DNA of 64,000 bases from Acanthococcus lagerstroemiae (lineage: Eukaryota > Arthropoda > Insecta > Hemiptera > Eriococcidae): NCBI GenBank assembly GCA_031841125.1, contig CM063112.1, forward strand, positions 12,736,603 through 12,800,602, read 5' to 3'. Positions 37,501-48,615 of this stretch are shown here, in pieces. Each line of letters begins with the position of its first letter. The stretch's first letter is position 1. The notes beneath the pieces are model-generated. The model was not told where the DNA came from. It saw only the letters and a list, made by a program, of their open reading frames with translations, and did no database searches. The translations under genes were made by a program, and so were the position numbers.

Positions 37501-40500
37501 GAGTTGCATATTCGCCGAGTGAAGGCCTTTTCAGAATATTCGCTGACGTTTCGAAATCGCTAATTTCTCTGGGGCGAACTCAAAAAATGCAAAAATCTTT
37601 GGATTGGCGGAAGCTACAGCGAAACGGGTTGATACTTCGAAAGTGGAGATCAATTTGCTCTCAGAATTTCAAACCGTTTTCCTCTAGCTATCCCCAGTCC
37701 GGAGATTTTCACGTTTTATTTGTTCCCCCCAGAGAAATTCGCCGTTTCGGAAAAGTCAATTGGTGGGTGTTGAGTTGCTTATTTGCCGAGCTGAAGGCAT
37801 TTTCAGAATATTCGCTGACGTTTTCGAAATCGCTAATTTCTCTGGGCCGAACTAATAAGATGCAAAAATCTTTGGATTGGCGACAGCTACAGCGAAACGG
37901 GTTAACACTTTTGAAAGAGGAGATCAACTGGCTCTCGAAATTTCAAACCGTTTTCCTCTAGCTATCCCCAGTCCGGAGATTTTCGCCGTTTCGGAAAAGT
38001 CAATTGGTGTGTGTTGAGTTGCATATTCGCCGAGCTGAAGGCATTTTCAGAATATTCGCTGACGTTTTCGAAATCGCTAATTTCTCTGGGGCGAACTCAA
38101 AAAATGCAAAAATCTTTGGATTGGCGGAAGCTACAGCGAAACGGGTTGACACTTTCGAAAGTGGAGATCAATTTGCTCTCAAAATTTCAAACCGTTTTCC
38201 TCTAGCTATCCCCACTCCGGAGATTTTCACGTTTTATTAGTTCCCCCCAGAGAAATTCGCCGTTTCGAAAACGTCAATTGCTGTATGTTGAGTTGCATAT
38301 TTGCCCAGCTGAAGGCGTTACCAGATAATTAAAAAATTTGAAATAAAATTGTGACGCCTTCGAAAAATAATATATGCTATTTCTCATACGCCATTTGACG
38401 TTTTCAATGTCGCTAATTTCGCTGGGGCGAACTAATAAAATGCAAAAATCTTTGGATTGGAGGCAGCTACAGCGAAACGGGTTGACACTTTCATAAGAGG
38501 AGATCAACTGGCTCTCGAAATTTCAAACCGTTTTCCTCTAGCTATCCCCAGTCCGGAGATTTTCGCGGTTTTGGAAAAGCACTGGGTGTATGTTGAGTTG
38601 CAGATTCGACGTGCTGAAGGCATTTTCAGAATATTCGCTGACGTTTTCGAAATCGCTAATTTCTCTGGGGCGAACTCAAAAAATGCAAAAATCTTTGGAT
38701 TGGCGGAAGCTACAGCGAAACGGGTTGACACATTCGAAAGTGGAGATCAGTTTGCTCTCAGAATTTCAAACCGTTTTCCTCTAGCTATCCCCAGTCCGGA
38801 GATTTTCAGTTTTATGTTCCCCAGAGAAATTGCGTTTGAAAAGTCAATTGGGGTGTTAGTTGCTTATTCGCCAGCTGAGCATTTTCAGAATTTCGCTGCG
38901 TTTTCGAAATCGCTAATTTCTCTGGCGAACTAATAATGCAAATCTTTGGATTGGAGGCAGCTACAGCGAACGTTGACACTTTAAAGGAATCAACTGCTCC
39001 GAATTTCAACGTTTTCCTCTAGTTCCATCGAGATTTGCGTTTCGGAAAGTCAATTGGGTGTGTTGAGTTGATATTCGCTGAAGTTTTCAGAATTTCGCTG
39101 ACGTTTTCGAAATCGCTAATTTCTGGGGCGAACTCAAAAAATGCACAAATCTTTGGATTGGCGGAAGTACACGAAACGGTTGACACTTTCGAAAGTGGAG
39201 ATCAATTTGCTCTCAAAATTTCAAACCGTTTTCCTTAGCTATCCCCTCGAGATTTTCACGTTTTATTAGTTCCCCCAGAAAATTCGCCGTTTCGAAAACG
39301 TCATTGCTGTATGTTGAGTTGCATATTTGCTGCTGAAGGCGTTACCAGATAATTGAAATTTGAAATAAAATTGTGACGCCTTCGAAAATAAATATGCTAT
39401 TTCCATACGCCATTTGAGTTTTCAGTCGCAATTTCTCTGGGGCGAACTAATAAAATGCAAAAATCTTTGATTGGAGGCAGCTACAGCGAAACGGGTTGAC
39501 ACTTTCGAAAGTGGAGATCAATTTGCTCTCAAATTTCAAACCGTTTTCTCTAGCTATCCCAGTCCGAGATTTTCACGTTTTATTTGTTCCCCCCAGAGAA
39601 ATTCGCCGTTTCGGAAAAGTCAATTGGTGTGTGTTGAGTTGCATATTCGCCGAGCTGAAGGCATTTTCAGAATATTCGCTGACGTTTTCGAAATCGCTAA
39701 TTTCTCTGGGGCGAACTCAAAAAATGCAAAAATCTTTGGATTGGCGGAAGCTACAGCGAAACGGGTTGACACTTTCGAAAGTGGAGATCAATTTGCTCTC
39801 AAAATTTCAAACCGTTTTCCTCTACTATCCCAGTCCGGAGATTTTCACGTTTTATTAGTTCCCCCCAGAGAAATTCGCCGTTTCGAAAACGTCAATTGGT
39901 GTGTGTTGAGTTGCATATTTGCCCTGCTGAAGGCATTTTCAGAATATTCGCTGACGTTTTCGAAATCGCTAATTTCTCTGGAGCGAACTCAAAAATGCAA
40001 AATCGTTGGATGGCGAAGCTACAGCGAAACGGGTTGACACTTTCGAAGTGAGATCAATTTGCTCTCAAATTTCAAACCGTTTTCCTCTAAGCTATCCCCA
40101 GTCCGGAGATTTTCACGTTTTATTTGTTCCCCCCAGAGAAATTCGCCGTTTCGAAAACGTCAATTGGTGTGTTTAGTTGCATATTTGCCCTGCTAAAGGC
40201 GTTACCAGATAATTAGAAGATTTGAAATAAAATTGTGACGCCTTCGAAAAATAAAATATGCTATTTCTCATACGTCATTTGACGTTTTCAATGTCGCTAA
40301 TTTCTCTGGGGCGAACTAATAAAATACAAAAATCTTTGGATTGGAGGCAGCTACAGCGAAACGGGTTGACACTTTCGAAAGTGGAGATCAATTTGCTCTC
40401 AAAATTTCAAACCGTTTTCCTCTAGCTATCCCCAGTCCGGAGATTTTCACGTTTTATTTGTTCCCCCCAGAGAAATTCGCCGTTTCGAAAACGTCAATTG

Positions 40501-43500
40501 GTGTGTGTTGAGTTGCATATTTGCCCTGCTGAAGGCATTTTCAGAATATTCGCTGACGTTTTCAAAATCGCTAATTTCTCTGGGGCGAACTAATAAGATG
40601 CAAAAATCTTTGGATTGGCGACAGCTACAGCGAAACGGGTTGACACTTTTGAAAGAGGAGATCAACTGGCTCTCGAAATTTCAAACCGTTTTCCTCTAGC
40701 TATCACCAGTCCGGAGATTTTCACGTTTTATTAGTTCCCCCCCGAGAAATTCGCCGTTTCGAAAACGTCAATTGCTGTATGTTGAGTTGCATATTTGCCC
40801 TGCTGAAGGCGTTACCAGATAATTGGAAAATTTGAAATAAAATTGTGACGCCTTCGAAAAATAAAATATGCTATTTCTCATACGCCATTTGACGTTTTCA
40901 ATGTCGCTAATTTCTCTGGGGCGAACTAATAAAATGCAAAAATCTTTGGATTGGAGGCAGCTACAGCGAAACGGGTTGACACCTTTGAAAGAGGAGATCA
41001 ACTGGCTCTCGAAATTTCAAACCGTTTTCCTCTAGCATCCCCAGTCGAGATTTTCCCGTTGGAAAGCAATTGGTGTTGTTGAGTGCAATTCGCCGAGCTG
41101 AAGCATTTTCAGAATATTCGCTGACGTTTTCGAAATCGCTAATTTCTCTGGGCGAACTCAAAAAATGCAAAAATCTTTGGATTGGCGGAAGCTACAGCGA
41201 AACGGGTTGACACTTTCCGAAAGTGGAGATCAATTGCTCTCAAAATTTCAAACCGTTTTCCTCTAGCTATCCCAGTCCGGAGATTTTCACGTTTTATTGT
41301 TCCCCAAAAATTGCCGTTTCGAAAAGTCAATGTGTTGTATTGCATATTGCCTGCTGAAGGCCCATTTAGAATATTGTGACGCTTCGAAATCCTAATTTCT
41401 GGGGCGAACTAATAAATGCAAAAATCTTTGGATTGGAGGCAGCTACAGCGAAACGGGTTGACACTTTGAAAGAGGAGATCAACTGGCTCTCGAAATTTCA
41501 AACCGTTTTCCTCTACCTATCCCCAGTCCGGAGATTTTCGCGGTTTTGAAAAAGCACTTGGTGTATGTTGAGTTGCAATTCGACGTGCTGAAGGCATTTT
41601 CAGAATATTCGCTGACGTTTCGAAATCGCTAATTTCTCGGGGCGAACTAATAAATGCAAAACTTTGGATTGGGCAGCTACAGCGAAACGGGTTGACACTT
41701 TGAAAGGGAGATCAACTGGCTCTCGAAATTTCAACGTTTTCCTCTAGCTTAATCCGATTTTCACGTTTTATTCCCCGAGAATTCGCCGTTTCGAAAAGTC
41801 AATTGGTGTGTGTTGAGTTGCATTATTCGCCGAGCTGAAGGCATTTTCAGAATATTCGCTGACGTTTTCGAAATCGCTAATTTCTCTGGGGCGAACTCAA
41901 AAAATGCAAAAATCTTTGGATTGGCGGAAGCTACAGCGAAACGGGTTGAACTTTCGAAAGTGGAGATCAATTTGCTCTCAAAATTTCAAACCGTTTTCCT
42001 TAGCTATCCCAGTCGGAGATTTTCACGTTTTATTTGTTCCCCCCAGAGAAATTCGCCGTTTCGAAAAGTCAATTGTGTGTTGAGTTGCTTATTCGCCGTG
42101 ATGCTAAGAATAAGTGCAATTTTCACGTTAATATATCGCTCGATTCGTTTTCGAATCGCTAATTTCTCTTGGGCGAACTAATTAAGATGCAAAAATCTTG
42201 GATTGGCGACAGCTACAGCGAAACGGTTTAAACTTTGAAAGAGAGATCAACTGGCTCTCGAAATTTCAACCGTTTCCTCTACCTATCCCATCCGGAGATT
42301 TCGCGGTTTTGAAAAAGCACTTGGTGTATGTTGAGTTGCATATTCGACGGCTGAAGCATTTTCAGAATATTCGCTGACGTTTTCGAAATCGCTAATTTCT
42401 CTGGGGCGAACTAATAAATGCAAAAATCTTTGGATTGGAGTCAGCTACAGCGAAACGGTTGACACTTTGAAGAGGAGATCAACTGGCTCTCGAAATTTCA
42501 AACCGTTTTCCCTAGCTTTCAACCCGCAATTCCGGTGAGATTCAAAATTCGCCGTTTCGGAAAAGTCAATTGGTGTGTGTTGAGTTGCATATTCGCCGAG
42601 CTGAAGGCATTTTCAGAATATTCGCTGACGTTTTCGAAATCGCTAATTTCTCTGGGGCGAACTCAAAAAATGCAAAAATCTTTGGATTGGCGGAAGCTAC
42701 AGCGAAACGGGTTGACACTTTCGAAAGTGGAGATCAATTTGCTCTCAAAATTTCAAACCGTTTTCCTCTAGCTATCCCCAGTCCGGAGATTTTCACGTTT
42801 TATTAGTTCCCCCCAGAGAAATTCGCCGTTTCGAAAACGTCAATTGGTGTGTGTTGAGTTGCATATTTGCCCTGCTGAAGGCGTTACCAGATAATTAGAA
42901 AATTTGAAATAAAATTGTGACGCCTTCGAAAAATAAAATATGCTATTTCTCATACGCCATTTGACGTTATCAATGTCGCTAATTTCTCTGGGGCGAACTC
43001 AAAAAATGCAAAAATCTTTGGATTGGCGGAAGCTACAGCGAAACGGGTTGACACTTTCGAAAGTGGAGATCAATTTGCTCTCAAAATTTCAAACCGTTTT
43101 CCTCTAGCTATCCCCAGTCCCGAGATTTTCACGTTTTATTAGTTCCCCCCAGAGAAATTCGCCGTTTCGAAAACGTCAATTGCTGTATGTTTAGTTGCAT
43201 ATTTGCCCAGCTGAAGGCGTTACCAGATAATTAAAAAATTTGAAATAAAATTGTGACGCCTTCGAAAAATAAAATATGCTATTTCTCATACGCCATTTGA
43301 CGTTTTCAATGTCGCTAATTTCGCTGGGGCGAACTAATAAAATGCAAAAATCTTTGGATTGGAGGCAGCTACAGCGAAACGGGTTGACACTTTCATAAGA
43401 GGAGATCAACTGGCTCTCGAAATTTCAAACCGTTTTCCTCTAGCTATCCCCAGTCCGGAGATTTTCGCGGTTTTGGAAAAGCACTGGGTGTATGTTGAGT

Positions 43501-43925
43501 TGCAGATTCGACGTGCTGAAGGCATTTTCAGAATATTCGCTGACGTTTTCGAAATCGCTAATTCCTCTGGGGCGATCTCAAAAAATGCAAAAATCTTTGG
43601 ATTGGTGGCAGCTACAGCGAAACGGGTTGACACTTTTGAAAGTGGAGATCAATTTGCTCTCAAAATTTCAAACCGTTTTCCTCTAGCTATCCCCAGTCCG
43701 GAGATTTTCACGTTTTATTAGTTCCCCCCAGAGAAATTCGCCGTTTCGGAAAAGTCAATTGGTGTGTGTTGAGTTGCATATTCGACGTGCTGAAGGCATT
43801 TTCAGAATATTCGCTGACGTTTTCGAAATCGCTAATTCCTCTGGGGCGAACTCAAAAAATGCAAAAATCTTTGGATTGGCGGAAGCTACAGCGAAACGGG
43901 TTGACACTTTCGAAAGTGGAGATCA
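22588..43925. repeat. Satellite array of 243/274/336-bp monomers
   Basis: A 21-kb head-to-tail array. Taking atgcaaaaatctttgga as register, successive units from 22636 measure 243, 336, 243, 274, 336, 274, 336, 243, 336, 243, 244, 336, 336, 243, 334 and 274 bp. All share one core (gctacagcgaaacgggttga, then tttcaaaccgttttcctcta) and differ in the linker. The 243 form has gcggttttgaaaaagcac. The 274 form has cacgttttattagttcccc. The 336 form adds a ggcgttaccagataattgg...tatgctatttctcatacgcc insert. The order is irregular, not a strict higher-order repeat. Open frames up to 188 codons recur on both strands. They are satellite translations, since 243 is divisible by 3, and replacements between monomers look unconstrained. 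Confidence 0.95.
27350..32700. repeat. Indel-rich degraded section of the satellite array
   Basis: Within the array, this stretch reads as normal monomers with very many one- to few-base deletions (for example tatcccagtccgg for tatccccagtccgg, gttccccagag for gttccccccagag). About 27350-29300 is so diverged that the register is hard to follow. Similar shorter patches occur near 35400-35700, 36510-37320, 38800-39600 and 41030-42550. I suspect unpolished or collapsed assembly for many of these, with true divergence possible at 27.4-29.3 kb. Confidence 0.6.
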
Positions 43926-44035
43926 TTTACTCAAGTTTTGACGCTGAGTTCGAATTCGATGTTCAAATTTGGCGGCGACGCTCCATTGCCGAGATAAACT
44001 CGAAAATGTGGTCAAAATGGGTCAAATCCGCATCT
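43926..44035. repeat. Flanking-unit fragment at the right edge of the array
   Basis: Directly after a truncated monomer, the sequence switches to 'tttgacgctgagttcgaatt', 'tttggcggcgacgctcc' and 'actcgaaaatgtggtcaaaatgggtc'. This is the same unit, in the same orientation, that occupies 21065-22587 on the left side of the array. Confidence 0.75.
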
Positions 44036-44295
44036 CGATACTTTCCATAAACAAGTGCTACGAAGCGCAGATTTATGTCACGCTGCCTTTTGTTCATCAT
44101 CTAGCGTAAAAATCTTAAGATCATTTGAAACGAATGATGCTGTTTACTCTTAACTATATTTAGGAAGAAGCTACGCGTACTTTCATTCCATTGTCAAATA
44201 ATCCATTGAAAATCAAGTACTTGGACTTCAGAGTGCCATTCCAATTTGTCGAGCATATTTCCTTCCATTCATTGCCTGCTATCCTTCTTACTTAC
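44036..44295 (-). other. Start of an intron of the unrecognised minus-strand gene
   Basis: Reading on the minus strand, this follows the donor ATGGATG|gtaagtaag at 44296/44295. It contains no further exon that I can see before the satellite begins. If the gene continues, its next exon must lie beyond the satellite array or outside the window. Confidence 0.4.
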
Positions 44296-44553
44296 CATCC
44301 ATTGTGCTGACCTTGAACAGTGGTTCCAATAATTTGTACACTGGCGGAAAATTAGAGACTGCAATGATCTTGACAGGACATTTACCCATCATCACTATCG
44401 CGCCATTCGCGGCGGAGGGTGAAGGAGCCCCTGCATTTGAATTTGCCAACCCTGTCGCCAACGTGGTCGCTACTTGCGTAACAGGTGTCAGCGTTGGATT
44501 CAGCGCGCCAGGACTTGGATTACTTGTTGCACCCGTCACCGCACTACCACCAG
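44296..44553 (-). CDS. Exon of unrecognised secreted-protein candidate (Ser/Thr/Ala/Pro-rich)
   Basis: On the minus strand it is bounded by the acceptor ctcccctgtttaag and the donor G|gtaagtaag. It is 258 bases long, phase 1 in and phase 1 out. It encodes a low-complexity stretch rich in Ser, Thr, Ala, Pro and Gly (residues like SNPSPGALNPTLTPVTQV), which looks like a mucin-type linker, then a more ordered segment with one Cys (IVMMGKCPVKIIAVSN). If the final donor is not used, the frame stops at once with TAA (44288-44290), so this could also act as a last exon. No family was recognised. Confidence 0.55.
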
Positions 44554-44673
44554 CTTAAACAGGGGAGAAACGGCAGCAGGTAATCAACGTGCATACATTC
44601 AATGCTGATATTATAACTGGAAACGAATTACAATGCTTCGCATAAATTGCACATAAAACAATCTCTACTTTAC

Positions 44674-44805
44674 CATTAGTCAGCAGGCCTGTTGCACTGG
44701 CTTCTAGAATATTCACTGAACTGGCCACTGAAAAAGTCGTACCCTTCTTCTGAACAAATAGAAAATTTCCGACAGCTGTCATTTGAGTTTGCGGGTTGTA
44801 GATGG
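44674..44805 (-). CDS. Exon of unrecognised secreted-protein candidate
   Basis: Minus strand, between the acceptor cttatttcag and the donor AATG|gtaaag. It is 132 bases long, phase 1 in and phase 1 out. It encodes a beta-rich-looking segment (IYNPQTQMTAVGNFLFVQKK, then GTTFSVASSVNIL). It joins in phase with 51263-51460 upstream and 44296-44553 downstream. There are no cysteines. The matching of three consecutive 1-1 exons is the main support. Confidence 0.55.
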
Positions 44806-45149
44806 CTGAAATAAGAAGTTGATTAATTTATGGAATTGTGTTTTAGAATTACTATTCAGAAATAGATTACTTAATTACCTCGCAATTTCAGCGGACTTTA
44901 ATTGCAGAATTTATGTATTAAGATAGGCAATAGTTGTAGATGTGTTTAAATAAAGAGGATGTTGAGCACAGCAATATTGCACCTAGTCTTATCACTGTTC
45001 GACCGATGCTTCACAAGATGTTCGTGAAGTTGTTCATAATTGATGATGTGGCGGTTAACATTCTTGATCTACTTACTCGTACATTTCATACTTGGCAAAC
45101 CACATAGAACATAATATTTCACTGATCATTGTATACACCTTTTGTATTG

Positions 45150-45370
45150 CGCACACTTATGAGCTACAAGCAACTCAACCAATATCTTTTGTTTTCTGGT
45201 CTTTCGGAGCTATTCACTTCGGTTATCGGCCACAAGGTATTTGACATCCTAAATGTATGTTTGTAGAGGCCAAGATAATTCTCATCTTTTCTCGAACTCT
45301 TGGAATGGATTTTAAAGTCAAATTCAACAATAGGTATCTGTACCTTTTTTATAACTTTCTGCCGATGGCA
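45150..45370 (-). pseudogene. Decayed duplicate of the 46.1-46.4 kb exon
   Basis: Minus-strand sequence from gcagaaagttataaaaaaggt through ccaagagttcgagaaaagatg to gtttgtagctcataagtgtg aligns along its length with 46117-46370. It carries a frame-changing indel around ggatgtcaaatacc and stop codons in the reading frames seen in the other copy. It marks a local exon duplication of which this copy has decayed. Confidence 0.5.
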
Positions 45371-46116
45371 CACATAAACACAAAAACAATCAAACACAAA
45401 AAAGATACAGCACAATTTTCGTTAAGTTCGAAACCAATAATTCTCAAACTACTTTGACAAACCAACGCAAGCGCCTAAAATTCAGTAGAGTAAACAAATC
45501 ATCCATCTCGGTACAGCTCACCTCATTCAATGTAAGTATTCGGAAACAAGAAGAAAACCGCCTAGACGAATTGGAATCAGCATTCCGGAAATCAAATCTA
45601 GGATATTCTTGGCATGGCAGAGAAAAATCATCCAACAAGTACCAATAAGTTTTGAAAAATTGAATTCTTAAAATGAGAATTTTCCACCTCGTGCAGTGCA
45701 TTAGGTGGAATATCGAGCCTGGGGCACGTAGTCCAGTGCAACTGGACTTCCACCGGCCCTGTAGCCAGCAATCACTGCTCCAGATATCATGAAATTCAGA
45801 AAGTGGAGAAATTATACCGCAGAATTGCTTATCATGAAAAAGCTAACAAAAATTGCAGATTTAAAGAAATGATTTTTCTTTTCAGGTTTTTCCTTTTACA
45901 ATATTATCCTTTCTCTTCATTGGCCAAAGAAGCCAAAAATTGCCATTTTGTTTTTTAAATATTGAGGTTTTTTTGTACCTATGAAATAACTCATCACCTG
46001 TACATATGATTCAATGAAAATCGTTCTCCCCATTTCTCAATGTTTTTTAATAAGAATCACTAGATAGTTTTCGGGTGATCTGTCCTTTTCGTTATCCACC
46101 CCACCTTCAGCCACAA

Positions 46117-46530
46117 TTAGGGCAGATAATTGGAATCTTCTGTGTACATATTATACTGCACACACTCGTAAGCTACAGAGGCAACCCAAGAAATATCCAT
46201 TGTCTGGCCTTTTGTTAGTGGTCTCTTCGCATTGGCTGTAGGCCACATGGTAATTTGACACCCTACGTATGCTTTTTGTAAGGGTTCAGATAATTTTCTC
46301 CTTTCTCGAACTCTTGAAATGGACACTGAACCTGACATTCAACAGCATTTGTACCTTTTTTATAACTTTCTCCTGATGTACCGCATTGGCTAGTTACTAA
46401 AAATACAACATCCACTAATCCGGACAAATCGTAGCAGATGACACCATTGCTCGACGGTCTCGTTGTACATGTGGTAGAAGAATTAACGGTGACACTCGAT
46501 GAAATAAGGTTGGTTTGATCAGGTAAGCTG
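46117..46530 (-). pseudogene. Orphan exon-like segment, Cys-containing extracellular style
   Basis: Minus strand, after the acceptor-like ttcctattcttcag. The first frame encodes a Ser/Thr/Asn-rich, Cys-containing stretch (VNSSTTCTTRPSSNGVICYD ... LVTSQCGTSGESYKKG ... ECQVQCPFQ) and stops at about 46264. An overlapping frame then continues with VGCQITMWPTANAKRP ... SWVASVAYECVQYN to a stop at 46117. The incoming phase (2) does not fit the phase-1 chain of neighbouring exons. It would fit the outgoing phase of 53450-53580 only if that exon lost one base. It may be an alternative exon or a dying paralogue. The acceptor region also reads as a donor on the plus strand. Confidence 0.35.
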
Positions 46531-46979
46531 AAGAATAGGAAATCTACAAACAAATACAAGCCAAGTTTGGTGAGTACATCCCGTCTGGAAATTCGGAGAT
46601 TCGGGTCCCAATGTAGCGCAGTAATTCAGATTTGAAACTACATAGCTCTTCCTAAACAGGAAAAATAGACGGGAACTTTATAAGCGTTACTGAAGTCTGG
46701 CGCATTTCTAGTGCCTCAGTTTCCACTTTCCAGGCGGTGTAAGGTAAAACGTACAGTGGTTGAAAATTGTAAATTCAATAGATCGGTTTTCTAGTGACCT
46801 CACACAGTATGTTACTGTCAGCAAAAATACCCGTCTGTTCTCCAACGAACTTATTGATAGAGCACTATAAACCCAAGTGGGGAAATACGCCATTTTTTAC
46901 CCAACCGTGCCCGTGGATGCTGAATCCGACTATAGTTTGGTACAGTTAGGACTCTGTATAGACCCTTAGAACCCTAGTC
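46531..46979. other. No gene; half of a foldback MITE near 46885-46935
   Basis: The cgccatttttt and cccgtggatgctgaatccgactat motifs match one arm of the foldback family best seen at 15235-15401. The other arm is missing. The 61-codon frame at 46708-46893 is not supported. Confidence 0.4.
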
Positions 46980-47102
46980 CAGTTAAGAAACATAATTTTT
47001 TCACGGCGCTGATAACGTGTTTTTGAACGCGTCCTTCCCCTCCAACTTCAAAATGCCCATTTTCGATGTATATTGCGGGTAGCAAATTATGTTTCTTAGC
47101 TG
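46980..47102. mobile_element. Small MITE with ~19-bp terminal inverted repeats
   Basis: It begins CAGTTAAGAAACATAATTT and ends with the inverse AAATTATGTTTCTTAGCTG (one mismatch). The termini resemble hAT ends (CAG...CTG). The 8-bp flanks (ccctagtc and ggctggta) do not match, so a target-site duplication is not supported. Confidence 0.5.
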
Positions 47103-47135
47103 GGCTGGTATTCCACTAACAAAAGTACGGGAGAT

Positions 47136-47722
47136 TAGTGATGGGCGATAGTCGGATTTTTCAACTATCGATATATCGATAGTCCTACAGAAAAACTATC
47201 GATAGTTTTCGATAGTTTTTATAAATTCCACTATTGTTAGTAATTGTATGTATTGCTTCCATATTTCGTTTGAATCATCTTATACCATGTACTTTTCACT
47301 GTATCTGCCGGATAACCACACAAATACTTCAAGACGCAAACTCAGTATCATATTTAATATTATAATATGAATGTATTCTGTATATCTATCTGTAGAGTGT
47401 CGAGTGACCAGAGGCCCCAGAGGGCCAGACATTCCGGGAATCCGGGAATGTTCCGATTTTGAGATTTCAGGTGTGATAGACTGTCCTGGATTAACGTTAC
47501 AAGTACAACTTGCAAGAAGAAGCACAGATTGAAACTGATTACACCAGATTACAATAACATTAGTTGACATCAGTTTACAGCAGGTTAGCTATAGCTAGCA
47601 GCCAAAAAACTATCGATAGTTTTCTAAAGGACTATCGAACTATCGATAGTTAATCAATAGTCCCAAAAATGCCCGATATTATCGATAGTTCGATAGTTTT
47701 TACTATCCATAGCCCATCACTA
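47136..47722. mobile_element. hAT-type MITE with exact 8-bp target-site duplication
   Basis: The element starts TAGTGATGGGCGATAG and ends CTATCCATAGCCCATCACTA, an imperfect terminal inverted repeat. It is flanked by identical octamers CGGGAGAT at 47128-47135 and 47723-47730. Both ends carry several copies of ACTATCGATAGT-like palindromes as subterminal repeats. At 587 bp there is no transposase. The 96-codon minus frame inside (47280-47570) is not a gene. Confidence 0.9.
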
Positions 47723-47748
47723 CGGGAGATCCTTTCTTCCAGGTTTCG

Positions 47749-47779
<31 letters not shown>
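47749..47779. repeat. Poly-A tract
   Basis: A run of about 31 A residues lies at the left edge of the large-hairpin element. It occupies the place where the matching element at 49.0 kb has a shorter A-run between arm and centre, so it may mark a truncation point rather than a retroposon tail. Confidence 0.8.
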
Positions 47780-47781
<2 letters not shown>

Positions 47782-48615
47782 GAAAAGAACCAATTCCGAA
47801 TTTGCATGTTACTTAAGTTGCATAACTTGCTACTGGTAGGCACAACTCATTATTTTTAAAAGATAATTGTTCCTGCGAGTAGTGCGTTATGCAACTTAAG
47901 TAACATCCATATTTGAAATTGGTTCTTTTTCATACATTTTTTGTAACGTTTGAGAAAAAACTAAAATTTTCCGGAAAATTGCGAATACCTCGAGAACGGT
48001 GAGAGATAGAGAAAAACGGAGAAAATTTTGTAAGAAATCTAGAGCGAAGAAGTGCTGATTTTTCATTTCCTTCATTTTGAAATCATCTTGGCCCCAGCAC
48101 CTTGGGCTTCTCGTGGGGGGAGGGAGTACGTCAGATGAAAATGATTTGTGTAGAAGACATATTTGTACTTAGGTAGGACTCGCTGCAGACAGGCAGATAG
48201 AATATTAACATACCCCTAGCCCATGTGGCTCTTCTCGAGGAGGTGCTGTAGATGAAAACAATTTGCACATTTTATCTTTTATTTTTGTATGCCTGAACTA
48301 ACTACTAAATAAATTTTATCATTAGGATCTCACCAAGAAAAATCTCAAGGGGCTGGGGCGAGGTACGTATCACAGTACCAAACGCAACATTTTGCATGTT
48401 TGTTAAAATACCCCCTCCCCCTCCTGGACCAAGAACAATTTAGGACCCCACTTCTAGAAAAACGAAAGAAACTGTTAAATTCTTACAAACACTTCCCTGC
48501 TGCTCCCTGAATTGCTTCCAGGACCAGCCGCTGGAAATAAAGTAAGATAGTTTCAAAGCCTTTAAAAATGATCACTTTGCATGACTGCTTCCTCTATACA
48601 AATCGTTTCCAGCTG
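47780..48615 (-). mobile_element. Large-hairpin dispersed element, copy 2 (left arm truncated)
   Basis: It holds the central hairpin (gcatgttacttaagttgcataa ... ttatgcaacttaagtaacat), the right arm with gagaacggtgagagatagag, the G-rich stretch near 48110, and the conserved tail (ggaccccacttctag ... ctgctgctccctgaattgcttcc, 48440-48530), inverted relative to 7.9-8.1 kb. The left arm is cut off at the poly-A tract. Confidence 0.7.

Noticed and set aside
22588..43925. CENP-B-box-like site in the satellite core (gcgaaacgggttg)
   Set aside because: CGGG is present but the required TTCG at the correct distance upstream is not, so the site does not match the box.
22588..43925. CRISPR-like repeat/spacer array
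   Set aside because: Units are directly adjoining satellite monomers with related linkers. There are no unique spacers, no short palindromic repeats and no cas genes, and the DNA is eukaryotic.
22651..44050. Many open frames of 60-188 codons on both strands (for example 39471-40037, 38457-38933, 25405-25878)
   Set aside because: They are translations of the satellite. The same peptide strings recur in several frames and on both strands, the 243-bp monomer is divisible by three, and amino-acid changes between monomers appear unconstrained.
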